64,000 nt of DNA from Brienomyrus brachyistius (lineage: Eukaryota; Chordata; Actinopteri; Osteoglossiformes; Mormyridae), in contig NC_064540.1 in assembly GCF_023856365.1 (NCBI RefSeq), positions 6,743,001 to 6,807,000 of the forward strand, written 5' to 3'. Position 1 is the first letter of the stretch, and every line of letters begins with the position of its first letter. The notes under the pieces are model-generated. The model searched no databases, was not told the origin of the DNA, and saw nothing but the letters and a program-made list of their open reading frames with translations. Shown in pieces: positions 1 through 13,500 of the stretch. Position numbers and translations under genes: made by a program.

Positions 1-1448
1 AATTCTAGGGAGGAAACAAGTGGCAAATTTCATGTCCCTTCATACCATCTGCAACCCTGCCCCCCATGAACTATCCCCATCCAACGTTTCAGGCACCCAA
101 TACAAAAAAGGACCCTCAACAAACCAATGTTCTTTTTACATTAACTCAGAATGTTCGGGCCCTCTTCAGAGGCAGAGTTAAAGTGCCTCTGAGTGTGTAG
201 GGTGCCTCTGAGTGTGTAGGGTGCCTCTGAGTGTGTAGGGTGCCTCTGAGTGTATTTCAGAGCCTGGACAGACAGCCTTTCACCAACACAGGCCGAGAGT
301 CTTCAGCTGCACAAAACAGGCTTCCGTCCAGTAACCGAGGGAGAAAAGTTGGCTGGGATTTATTTCTCAGCTTTGTCGAGACTGTCAAGAGCGAGCGAGC
401 TGATAGCTGGCCATCACGAGGACAGCATCGCCCCGATCAGCCTGCCCAGACATCGATCTGTAGTGCAACTGGAGAACAGTATTTAAAATCTAATAGACTG
501 TGAGCAATGCTGGTTACTGACTTCTGAGAAGCTGAAGGGATTTATTTAGCTTTATATGAATTGGTGGGTTTGACTTTAACAATTTCTGCTTTAGATGCCA
601 GTATAATGTCACCTACATCCAGGTACTCAGTTCAGCTGGAAGTCTTCCTGCTACAATATTTACTGTTTGAAGTAAACAAACTAAACCCAAGACTAAGTTC
701 AAATTTGACTTGACAATCACATTCTGGAGCCAAATGGGGAATCCCAGTCTCTCCCTTCACTAGAATTCATTATACACCCTAAAAACACACCAGTGAATTT
801 TCACCAGCCTGAAAAGATGACATTAACTGTTCATCCACACAGTAATACTTCTCCCATAAAAGGCCACTGTTTAGGCTCATGCTACGACTCAATGTTCCAT
901 AGAGTAATAATGCCGTTAATGTATGCAGGCAGGGCATAATTAGTACTCTCCTCAGCGCGGCCTCAAGGAATAAGGCCACTTCCTCTCAAAAATGATTCAT
1001 TTTACGCAATTTAATTATTTTATTTTGCTGGCATGTTAACCTGAAAGATACAATTTTTCTTCCCCCCCCCCAGTCCCCAAGAGGATTGGAACGTGGACTC
1101 CATACTATCCTTTTAATCGGATTTTGGCAGGAATTCAATTCTAACTCGTGCTTTACAGAGGCACCGGCTGGAACAATTTTTGCAGCCTTATTAGCTTTAA
1201 AGGAAAATGTTTAGATGAAAATAAATTAACCTGAAATTCCAGTAAGGAGCTGCGACGGATATGTGGGAACAGAAGATGGATATATGGATGACTGGAATGA
1301 ATTCGACAGATTCCAGATGAACAGGGCGTGCTTTCCAAACTGCTCGCAGCAGTGGGGAGCTTGGTGGTCGGCAATGCTCAGGCAGCCAGTTTAACCAGGG
1401 TCAGCCATGTACTCAGTTAACGTGCCACTAGTTAGTTACTCCACTTAC
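1..1448. other. iars1 intron, left-edge part
   Basis: This lies between coding exon 23 of iars1 (minus strand) and the window edge. No sequence resembling the next expected IARS1 segment, just after the LMLPQVR stretch, is seen on the minus strand, so the following exon should lie off the left end. The stretch holds a 19-bp tandem repeat near 183-254 and otherwise AT-rich unique-looking DNA. Confidence 0.6.
183..254. repeat. 19-bp tandem repeat, about 3.8 copies
   Basis: The unit GTGCCTCTGAGTGTGTAGG repeats head to tail without change three times, then a partial fourth copy. It is a small minisatellite in an iars1 intron. Identical copies suggest recent expansion or homogenisation. Confidence 0.95.
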
Positions 1449-1570
1449 CGAACTTGCGGAAGCATGAGATAGTGGATGCTGCAAGCATCCTTCTCCTCCA
1501 CAGATGCTGGATCGATCAGGTGCTTCAGGTTCTGATAGAACATCTCGGTAATGAAAGGTGTAAAGGGAGC
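1449..1570 (-). CDS. iars1: iars1 coding exon 23
   Basis: Acceptor AACCCAG, donor CG/GTAAGTGG. Encodes [20 protein letters not shown] and on to LMLPQV plus the first two bases of an Arg codon; this is part of the anticodon-binding helical domain. It is the last iars1 exon in the window. Confidence 0.95.
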
Positions 1571-4500
1571 CTGGGTTGAGGAGGGAGAGAAACTTTTAAA
1601 TAGATCTGCTGCCTGTCCATTAACCCTTTACAATAGTGTTTCTCAATCCAGTTCTCGGGCCCCATTTCTGCAGTGAGCTAGGAGGGACCAAAAAGCAATG
1701 CGAGATAAAACAAGACAAACCAAAACTGAGAGGATGATTAATCAACGAATAAAATACCCGTATGTCTTTCACAGAATTGTTTTTTCCAGCAAAGCCCTCT
1801 AAAAGTGTTACAGAAAATGCCTTTAACTCTAAAAAGATCATCTTTCAAGTGCGCAGAAACACTGACACGCGTCCATGACAAGGCGCGCATGACTCACCAT
1901 CAACCTGCACATGGAGAAGAGCACGGAAAACAGGGTCTCCAGGGCCCGCGTGCAGTCATCCGTCCCGCTCTCGCCCTGCGGGCCAGAGAAAGGACACAGC
2001 TCACAACTGTGGCTGCTGCACACCAATGGGACCCACAGAACATGAGTACAGTCCATTTGAGCCACCATGATACCCTCTACTGCAGGCTGCAGATGCACTT
2101 CGTGCATTGAAATATCACTCCTGGTCATGAGAAGCCCAGCGCTACGCAACCCCAATCTTCACAATCCCACGGAAACTGCGACGTAGCAAGGGCGTACCTT
2201 CAGCCTCTTCCGGTTCATCCTCACGTACCAGTTGGTGAGCATGTCAACAAACTTGACAAGTCTTGGCACAACGGTGTACAGTCTGTAAGCTGAATTGGGA
2301 AACATTTAGCTTGATTCAAAAACCTGGACAAGCATAGCTGTACAGTCAAGTGCCTGCAAGGTCAAGGCAAAAGTAAAAACAAAAATCCTTTGCCTAATGA
2401 GCAACAAAAAAAGCTTTTATGGCTGAAATGTTTTTGTATATTAAGGAAAGTACATTTCTATACTTGTTTTGAGGATAGTGAAGAAACCATTGGTTAACCC
2501 TCAACTCCTACCATCCATTTCAGCCTTAAAGAACTGAACAAGCGACTCTGTGAAGGATTGGATCCATTTGTCCATTATGTTTTCACTTGGCTGGGCTGTG
2601 TGTTCATTGTACAGGAACAGAATGCCGTCCTCCTAAAAAGGGCAGAAAAAGCCTTGATATTAAACTGCTAACAGATATCTAAAAAGCAAGGATACAATTG
2701 TCAAAACGCTTAGTGACCAGTCCTGGAAAGCCCTATAGAATTTTACCCATGTAGGAAAATCATCCTATATTTATGTCACCATTCATGCACTGCAGTAAGG
2801 TCAGCAACTGAAGTAAAAGGGTTGGACAATGAAACAAACACTCGCCACTTGCTTGAGGTTTCTCGTCTATACATGCCAGGCCTGGTGGCAAATCTTCACT
2901 GATTGCACTTCCATCAGAAAAAGAAGTGTGTGGAGGTTGAAATAGCAGGGCAGTTTCACAGCAGTACATAAATTATTGCAATCTACGGAACACAATGGGA
3001 GACATATCAGAGTTCAAAAAGGGACAACTTGTTGGTGGGCATCTCGCTTGTGTATCTGCAGACAGTAAGGCTGTCGAGAGCCACGGTATCCAGAGTAATG
3101 TCTGCATAACACCACAAAGGATGGATCACATTCAGCAGGTGTAACTGTGGATGCAAGTGGAAGAGTCTGAAAGGGATGTTTGGGTACTAACCCAGACTGA
3201 ATCCAAGAAACATAAAACCACAGCTGCCCAACTCACTGCAGAATTAAAGATGCATAGAATGCATTTCTCTTTTTTGCAGTCTGTTGTCTGATATGTATGT
3301 AGTGGGTATGTGGACTTTGGTTTGGTCAAAAAATGTCCAGATGTGGTTTTACAGGCCCATTTACAACCCTATTATATGGCCCTAGAAAGAAATAGGCTGT
3401 TTTCGCTTATTTGGCAGCCTTATTAATATGTTTGTGAGCTCTGCTCTGATTGGCTAGTTAACAGTGAGGCACTGTGATGGCATGATACAGAACCAACACA
3501 GATCATTACAGGTGAGGAGAAACATGGAGCATTCAGGCATCTAACTATCAGAAGAGGAAACGGATGTTGAGGTACAGCCAGTTGCTCGGAGATCACAAGT
3601 AGCAAGTTTAGTCATTTAACATTTCCTGGAACAATTTACTACGCTTCACTGTAATAGTCCTATTTCAACTTAGGTTCAGTGTTATAATCATAACGTTGTT
3701 TTCAGTAGTTTAACAAGAACATTGAAATTATTTTTCATTTCATGCAACAAATGGTTTTACGATGCTAGGGTCATCATGCGAGTTTTATCAAGAACTCGAA
3801 CAGCAAGTTGAACAGCACCTAAATGTGCTATTTGCGATAAATATGGAATTCTGGTTTCATTTTCTTTACTGTACGAAAAAATAAATATTTGTTCATCTCA
3901 GTGTTCTCAAACCAGTCCTAGAAACCCAGAGAAACCCAGGGGGTCCATGTTTTTGCTCCCTCCTAAACTCAGGGAATTGGGAGAGAGCAAAAACATGAAC
4001 CACTTGGACTGTTGTGTACTCGGAGAGCAGCACAGGTTGCATCATCATGATATCCCTAACTTCCGAAACATTTTGACCAGGTTCACGCAATGATTCAAAC
4101 ATTTTACCCAGATTGTGGTGCCATGTATTAGGAAGATAAAGCACCAATACACACATCAACACTGGTGACAGAGTGGTTTGATGAACATGAAAGTGAAGCT
4201 GAACATCTCCCATGGCCTGCAAAGTCACCATATCTGAATATTTTTGAGCCACTTTGAGGTGTTTTGGAGGAGCAAGTCAGGAAATGTTTGCCTCCACCAG
4301 CATTTCGTAGTGACCTGGCCACTGTCCTGCATGAGGAACGGCTCAAAATCCCTATGGCGACATTGCAGGACTTGCACCTGTCATTCACAACATGAACTGA
4401 TGTTGTATCAGTCCCAAAATAAGGCCCTACACCATATAATAAATTGTGGTCTAAAACCAGATGTATGTTTCATTGACCAATCCCTGTAATTCTCCAACGT

Positions 4501-7500
4501 AAACATGCATATATATGATAGATAGACAGATAGATAGAAAGAGATAGACTGATAGAGGGAGAACTATAGTAGTTGCTCTGAAGTTTCCAGTGAACTGAAG
4601 AAGGCCTAATGAGGACTAAAGATCCACAAAAAGCAGAGCAGAAACCAGCAAGGTCCTATCATGAGATGCAAATCTGGCCTTTGGCTGAGATCCAAAGCGC
4701 TCTACGGTCCCTCAACGCTGAAGCCAATCAATGCTTGGCAGAAGCACACCCTCCCACCCCATGTACCTTCTGTAGCCGCTGGACGTTTTGCACCAGGAAG
4801 CGGTAGGCGTTGTACCATGGCAAGAAGACATCCTTCAGCACGTCTCGCACTCCTTCCTCCTTGAAGCGCAGGTTCTCAGCCCGCACTACCGGAGAGTTGA
4901 TGAGGTAGAGCCTTGAAGGGGACAGACGAGGAAGCAGAAGGCATGCTAAGCAAGCATGGTGCCACATACTCTGCTAGGAAACGATATCTAGGATATATTG
5001 CTATCCAACAGAGCCAGTCACACTGATCAATCAGGCAAATAACCCACTATAACAACATCCCAGCAGAAGCTGATCTTTCCACATCTCCTATACATAGGTT
5101 CCATGTCCACAATACATTTCATACCAGGGGTGCCATTTATCAAACATTATGTAAATTTCATCTTGAAAAATTGCATATGCACAAAGAAAAAATGTGTATG
5201 CAGAACTAACGGGTCTGATTACATTAAGAATACTGGATATTGCTGCAAATGTAGGTTTTGTTCACCCACAGCAAAGGGAAAAGAGACAGAGTACAAAGAC
5301 ATTACACCCGGTACAAATGGTAAAAGTAAAAATAACCTTGGTAGTCTGTGAAAACTCTTTCCCATCTAATCCTACCATTTGCGTAGTCAGTCACCAGCTA
5401 GATCACCATTATGTTGTATCACAATCTCCACCCATCCATCCATCCATTTTCCAAACCGCTTAGCCTACTGGGTTGCGGGGGGTCCAGAGCCTATCCCCGA
5501 ATCAATGGGCACGAGGCAGGGAACAACCCAGGATGGGGGGCCAGCCCATCGCAGGGCACACTCACACACCATTCACTCACACATGCACACCTATGGGTTT
5601 AGTAATTCCAACTAGCCTCAGCATGTTTTTTGGACTGTGGGGGGAAACCGGAGTACCCGGAGGAAACCCCACGACGACATGGGGAGAACATGAAAACTCC
5701 GCACACATGTGACCCAGACGGAGACTCGAACCCGGGTCCCAGAGGTGTGAGGCAACAGTGCTAACCACTGCACCACCATGCCGCGCTCACAATCTCACTA
5801 TAGGCTATTGTTATACGTGGATCCATGTATGCAGATGCCAGACACCTAATTCACTTTAGTACAACTTGTGACAATTACAGATATTTTCAATTCATGGGAA
5901 GAGGTGACATAGTGTTTGAAATAGCAAATTAAATTCTTCAAGGCAAATATACAAACAGAATCCCTCTAGAGTAACATAAATAAAATTTATAAAATAATTA
6001 AAATACACCCCAGTTGGCATTTTTAAATTTACTGTTTTTATGTGAAGGTGCAGGTCGATCATACAAATTGTGTCAAGTTGGTTTAGCTGCATATCCATGA
6101 ATTATAATCGGTGTGGCTCAGGGCTGAACGATTTATCGATTTCAAATCGAGATCGCAATTTCAAACGACACGATTAGCAAATCACAAAGGCTGTGTTTTA
6201 AGATATGCATTATGCAGCATGTCTGACCCTGGGTTTAAAGGTGCCATGAGAATAGATTTACTAATTCATGCTGTCCTCCTTGTGTGACAGTCATTCTCAC
6301 CAATCAGAAGTGCTATGCTCCTCATGTGCTGGTCATGCTGACCAAACAGAGGCGGCCCAAGGCGACTGTGGATACGCCCACAATCAGCAAAAATGTGAAT
6401 CCCAAGGAAAACATTACATTCACAATGTAAAAAAAAATATTGATTCCACTGCTGAGTTATAAGTGAATTACCTACTTATTTGATGGTGAGATCGTTTACA
6501 GAAAGGTCCTAATATTATGGGTTCGGGCAGCATTTCTGTAGGATCCCTTTTGTTTTTTGATGACAATTCTTTCTGTTTGACTGTTGTCTGCTAATTTCAA
6601 AGGACAATAACAGGACTCCAGACAGGTCAGGTCAGGTTGGGGAGCATGCGCTGATACAGCGTGTTGCCACACCCACCACATGGCGAAACTCCTTGGGATC
6701 CCGGCCGGCAACCCCCCAGGTAGACATACCAAGAACTTGAGCAAACAAACTTACAGGGTCCAGTCCCACGCCCCGAAAATAGCCATCCATCTGCCGCAGC
6801 CAGATGTTACGTGGGCATCCCCTAGGCCTGGTCCAGCCACTTGGGTCCACAGCAGTGAGGATCCTGTGAGTCGGATCACCCTCAGGGAAACACGCCACAT
6901 GGCTGTAGTGCCGTAATTGATGCTCCCTCACAATGCAGGTAACGTGCCTCATTCAGTTACTCTAGTAACCACTCATTCAACCAGCGGTACCCAAGGATTC
7001 TCCAAAGAGACACAGTACTGAAGGAGTCCAATTTTCATCTCAGTTCACTGGATAGTGTCCATGTCTCACAGCAGATTAACACCAGCACTCTAAAGGCTTG
7101 GACCTTCGTCTTCTTTGCAAAAATATCGTTAGCACCACACACCCCTTTCCAGTAACCTCATGACCCCCCCATGCTCTCCCCAATCCACCTGCTGACTTCA
7201 TAGGAAGAGTCAGCAGACACAAAAAAAGTGAAGCGCAGACAAAAACATCGAAATATTTATTAAAATTCACCCATAAAAAACCTGGAAAACCAAGGGGTGT
7301 CACTTGCTTTTGCTGAAAGACATTACAGCCAGAAAACTAAATATAAAGCTAAATACTACTAGCGCGGCTCATAGTTAAGGTTTAAACCAGAACCCACTTT
7401 CAGGTAAACCTCCCAGGTATTCTCACTTGATCTATGTGGGGACATGCAGATCTATACTGAAATATTCCAAAAAGTGGGTTCGAGTTTAAACCTTAAATCC

Positions 7501-10500
7501 ATCACCACGGTAAAGTTAGCTTTATATGCAATTTTCCTGCTGTAATATTTTTCAGTGTTTGTATGCCTGCACTTCAAGTTCAATAACCCGGCTGTCTTAT
7601 AGTTACTGGTGGTGAATGGACACTGACATTTTTTATAAATATGCATAAAAACCATAATATTCAAGTTACATGGTGTACACTGTCCCCTATAGTTTAATGC
7701 TTAAAGCAGACTTTACAGGACATGCTTGAATTGTTTCTTTTCTTTATACGGAAACGTATTGCGGGATCTCACAAAAGTCTATCCCACGTTTGAGAAAGTG
7801 CACTTTTTACCCCAAACATCGATTCTCTCTCTCAAAATGTGTACAAAATTTGCATTCACATAATAAGACGCTCGAAACTTCGATAAATGAGGCCCCAGAT
7901 CAGTATGAGCTGCTATCATTTAGCATTTCCCATTTTCATATTGCCCAGGGAATTAAGAGACCAACTTCACGTTCTTGTGAAAGAATTGCTCTACATAGCA
8001 TTTTAATCCAACAGAATGATGGCTAGAGTCTTAACGCCAAAGCCCAGGCCCCCCAGGCGACAGGGTGCAGACACACAGTGGTGATAACACCATCAGCACG
8101 TACACGCTGTCATCAGAAATCCCTGGAGGCAGACCAGGATGTTAAAAACCCTTCTCCTTAGGCCACTTGTGCATGCAGTTTCAACAAAAAAACCAAAGTG
8201 AAATTTTATACATTTGCCGTAACTTAGCAAGCTCTAGCTTTAGGGGACAGACACACAGGCTCCCAGACAAAACCGGGCCGCATTTCAAGTTTACGTTTGC
8301 TCATGTTTCCTTGGGTGCTCATCAGTGTTCTCAACAACATCTTGATGTGCTCATTCTTCCCAGTCTCACGCGTGCAACTTAGCACTCAGCTGGGAACCAA
8401 TTACAGTCAATGCTCCGTGTTTAAAAAAAGTCTTCTGGGAGTCAATAATGGGCAAGGTGGGGGGGGGGTGAGATAAAGCTCTAACAGTGTCCCACCCATA
8501 TGACTTCAAGCGCAACATGACAGTTAAGGAACGGGTTCGGCCGCAGCTGCAAATCCTTCACAAATACAAAAGAACCAACAGACAAATAATCACAATTTCT
8601 GTGCGGGCTTTTCACATCCATGATTTTGCTAATCTTACATGCAGGCATAGCTAAAAACTCTAGTAAAAACTCATTCTACCCATAGGTAGAATCTTGTTCG
8701 ACGAGGCGCTGGACAACTGGGAGAAGACCCGCGATATTTTTAAAACATGCCAGTAAGAAGGCATTAAAAATGTAAATATGGTAAGGAAATGTTCTTAAAA
8801 TTGAATCCAAGACAACCACACATACAAACTCACATACAAAAAAGCTTGCAGGCAAATCATGGTTTAAACTGAAGGCAACCTGTCCTGAACATACGGATGG
8901 GCAATTCATTAATTTACCGTATGGCCAGCTCATTAGCGCCCCCGGGATTTCCTAATTAATTAACCAGATAATTTGTTTTAAAGCTCCCAGCACTTGACTC
9001 ACATCATGTGTGCTCTGCTTATTGGGTCTATCCAGACGTGGAGAGATTTATATGGATTCACATAGGTGGCATGTGAAGGGTGAAATTCATCCAAGCAAAC
9101 AAACAAGCTGCTATCACCTTTAGACATCATCTGACAAAGAACTGGTCAGGTCTCTGCTTACCTAAGGGCATCAGCTCCATAGGTGTTGACTATCACCCCA
9201 GGGTCGGGGTAATTCTTCTTCCGTTTGCTCATCTTCTGTCCATCACTGCACCATAGTGAACATGCCGCGTTGTTATTTATAACAGTAAAGCTCTCCCAGG
9301 ACACTAGGGGACGATCAGGTGTCCTAACCTCCATCAACAGAGTGCCCCCAAAGTCAGTGCCCACAACGTTCAGTACCACGTGATATTCCTGTATGGCTTT
9401 TGTATGTGTGTGTGTGTGGGTTTGCATAGATCACATTTGAGGACCAAGTTGTCCCCAAAGTGCAGTAAAACCTGAAATTTCCCTACTTATGGGGACATCT
9501 TTCGAGGTCCCCATTTGGATAACCTCAGTTTAATAAAAATCTGTAAATGCAATCAAAAAAGTAAAAATGTCTTGTATTTTGGTTGGTTATGTATAGTTAA
9601 GATTAGGGATGGGTAGAGGTTAAGGGTGTTGTAATTGGGATTAGGGTTTTTCCCCATTGAAATGAATGAACAGTCCTCATTTAGATAGGTAGACCAACTT
9701 GTGTGTGTGTGTGTGTGTGTGGGGGGGGGTTATCACTACTAAAATACCTACAGGCTGTAAGTGACATTATAACAATATGATTCTTTCAAATTAGCACTCA
9801 CCTGGCCAAGACCAACCCATTCACAATCACGTTTTTGAACGGGGGCTTGCCAAAAAGTGCTGTTGAGAGCACCAACAGCGTGTAAAACCTGACAAAAAAA
9901 AACAGTATCGGAAAAGAGGAAATGGGCAAACATTCTTGGGCAAACACACATAGTCAACAGGTCGAAACATCCAGGAGTTACTCACCACCCCCTGGTCTGG
10001 TCGATGCCCTCTGCGATGAAGTCAGCGGGAAAGGCGTCTTCAAACTCCCTGCGGTTTTCGAAGGGGTAGTGCACCTGGGCGTAGGGCATGCTCCCACTCT
10101 CGAACCAGCAGTCGAACACTTCCGGCACCCGGCGCAGGTGACCCTTCCCACAGCGAGACGGGATGGTCAGGTGGTCGATGCTGCAAGCCGAAACATAAGG
10201 AGAAGGGAAAAAAATGGCCTAGATTCACACTTTGGAGCCTCCAGAGATGAATGGAGGGCTGGATTACAGTTTGTGGCCCAGCTGTAGTGTGACAAAGTCA
10301 ACACAAGAACAACCAGAACTTATAACTGCCAGGGGAAAAGAAGGAATCCCTGAAAAAAGGCTGGAGCAGCAGATCACTGGGTAGCTACTGCTGCCTCATG
10401 CCTTTGGGATAGCAGTTCCCAATCCGGTCCTGCAGGTGGGGTAGCGGCTAACGGGAGGATCTGAACATAGCTGGTCTCATTCCTAAGTGCAGCAAGATAC

Positions 10501-13500
10501 CAGAACTGAACAGCAGTAACAAGGGGCATCAAGGTCTGCCCACCCACCCTGAATGATCAGTATTTGGCAAATCCAGCACCCTAAGCTTGTGGGAAGACTG
10601 GTTTGACATATTAACTTGTATAATTTGAAAACTAAACTAAATTATTCATAAAACCATAAAATGGCCTCGGTTACTTCTTTAAGCGCAGCGCTAACTGCTC
10701 CCACGATAATTGAGCCAACGCAAAGAGGGACCAAGCAGGAGTCCACCATTACAGTACCCATATACAGAGTGCATTTCTCAGAACAGAGGGTAGTAATTAA
10801 TCACCGAAAGCGATCCTACTCTATTCCGGAGTGGTTGGTGGTAACGTTACTCAACACTGTCAGGGAACAGAGATATACGTGCAGTAATCGCAGTAGACGA
10901 TCGATGACTCACCTCTCCCGGTGAAGATCGGTTACTTCCGCTCCAGTGAGCTCAACCAGCTCTTCTATTGACCCCACGCAAACCACCTGAGAGGAACAGA
11001 AGGGTGGATGTTAGTTGTCACACCATGTCAGCACTACAACCAAAACGTCCCACTAGATAAACCAACTGGCCTTTTCTTAAACCCTGTAATATAAACAAAC
11101 CCTCAAACAGGCCAAAAAATAAAGTTTGTCATGTCATGGAAAAATAAACATATATACAGAAATACAGTTTTTCTGCACTAGTGGAGGGTGGGCGGGGGGG
11201 CTGGAGGGGCTGGAATCAATGATAAGCAGACACTTTTCTGTTTTTGGCTGAACTACTGAAACTGTCATTTTGTATTTACTCAAGATAATTTTGTCAGTAT
11301 ATTTAATTGCTTGGGGTTTTTCTTGGCACCTGCTACATCCGAATCTCATCAAACCACAGATCATGTGACACGTCATGAGTATTCTCGCTCCTTCGCTATT
11401 TCGTGTCACCGTACACCGGCATGGGCGTTATTTTTGGCCATTTCGCATTTCTCCTCTTGTGGCAGAGCATCATGAACTTCACAGTAAGTTGCCAGAGGGA
11501 AGCCGTGATCCTCCCTCATAACCGAGAGGGAAATTAATACTGCCACCTGACGCCGGAGCCATTTTGTGTAAATAACCCCACAAAGCAAAAAAAAAAAAAA
11601 AAAAAACAGATTTATGAGACTGCTCACTGCCAGATCCATTAATAATGCCCTGATTAATATCCTACTCAGTTACGCTATTCTAAGGTGCAAAAAGACTGAG
11701 TATCCAGACCCACCCTCCTGCAACGTAGGAATACTAGAATCTGTGGGACAGCTCTATGGCCTCAGAGCTCATCTTCCAGCAGCCTGTGATACATACAGCT
11801 ACATATAGACGCGAGGAACTAACACTTATTCGATTCAAGAACAGTGCAATCAAGTATTCAAGAGTTCCATTTAAGAATGACATCTACTGTTAAGTCAGAA
11901 TATGCTGGAAAGCCACAAGTGACTTCAGATGTAATAAGCATTTGAAGCAGACAGTAGCAGACCCTTAAACTGCAAACCATTTATTATAAAACCTACACCT
12001 CATTAGCAGGAGAAATTACGAGCCAAGGAAGGTCATTTCACTCTTTCCGGAGCCCCTTGAAGCGTACAAGACTCGTACGCAGCGCACAACTTCAAAACGT
12101 CATGGGCTGTGCCAAAGCGAGCAGTTATGCAAAGTGTGTCCCACGCTTAGCGGAGTGAAGCTAGCCCAGTGTTCCAGTTCTCAGATGGGCCTAGGCAAAA
12201 ACGGCCTAGATATGGACACTGTGGCAAGGGGGGGCGTGAGATCTACTTTCCTGGCCCCACAAAAGCTCAGGGAGTCACAGGCGCCCAGGAGACCGCTGCT
12301 TGGAGACAGCCATTATGCTATTTTCAGGAAGCAGGTCACTGTCCTTCTTTTATTGAATCGCTCTTTTCATTTTTCAAAGCCCGAAACAACCCAATTCTGG
12401 GGGCTAAATTAAGTTAGCATTTTATGAGCTTCGCCGCTGGACCGGTATTCTGCAGTTTATCTTCACGCTGCACCAAACTTTGTCAAGTTTCCTTCAGGTG
12501 ACTGCTAAAAATTAAGCGCTTGGCTCGAACAACATCCAAAAAAAAAAATGAACACAAAACAAAACATTGCTCAAGACAATGTTTCAGATGCTCTTACTCT
12601 TCTGACAGGTCTTCCAGGACAGATTTTTTTGATTTTTAATGCATGAAAAAACCCAGACAACTTCTTGCCATCTTGCTACTTTTACAAATAGACATGGTAA
12701 ACTAGTAAAGAAATGTACAGCTTGATCAACAAAAAAACAAGGTTCAAAACAGGGCCACGTGGGTACTGACCTCCTCATAGTCATCACTGACCCACAGCGG
12801 CATGGGTGTCCCCCAGTACCGGTTGCGGGAGATGGCCCAATCGCGGGCGTCCCTCAGCCAGTTACCAAAGCGCTTCTCCCTCACAAATTCCGGCACCCTG
12901 AAATGAATGAGTCATGGACACATAAAACAAAAGAAAAAAAAAAAAACATCATCATCTGTGACTTTATAGAGATGATAAAAAAAGATGATGATTATCCTGC
13001 AGTGGAGACGTGTCAGCAGAAAGAAGGGATAAAGAAGAATACGACAAGAACTGTGTTTGCAGGCTCAATAAAGAGCGGCTTATGTAACACCACTCTCACA
13101 CGGGACACTTCTGTCAGAAGAAGCGAGGAAATGGAGAAATTATCCCAGTCCTTGTGAATAAACAAATCACTTCTCCTCTGCGGAGACGGGCCTCCTGCAC
13201 AGAACGGGTGGAACCACAGAATCAAGAGGCTCAGTGGTGCAAATGGCAGGAGCACTTTGGAAACCGAGGGGCTATAGTCAGATTTGGTCGCCATTAAACC
13301 AAGAACAAGCTACGAATGAAGTCAACTGAGGCTTCAGTCACCCAAGTCAAAGATCATGCAACCCAGTTTGTGGCTTCTTGGGAACGGCAGGTGCTGAAGA
13401 TCTCAGACCCATCAAAGGGGAGGGGTGGGGGTAATGGGAACTCACGGGGGGGCACCCACAAACAAAAAGTTCAGAAATTCCTAAAAACGCTGATAGGCTC

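Larger units (their letters stand above)
2633..4766. other. iars1 intron carrying a Tc1-like transposon
   Basis: Two-kilobase intron. Most of it (2811-4490) is one degenerate Tc1-like element with terminal inverted repeats, followed by a short TAGA/CAGA microsatellite at about 4515-4560. No other feature is seen. Confidence 0.8.
4912..9161. other. iars1 intron with SINE and LINE fragments
   Basis: 4.25-kb intron. It contains a full-length SINE (5429-5786), a short MITE-like ATCGATTTCAAATCGAGATCG motif at about 6129-6160, and a minus-strand non-LTR retrotransposon end (6625-6952). The rest is AT-rich with no recognisable feature. Confidence 0.7.

Noticed and set aside
1838..2155. 105-residue minus-strand frame taken as its own gene
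   Set aside because: Only 1898-1975 is coding (iars1 exon 22); the rest is intron read through the splice sites.
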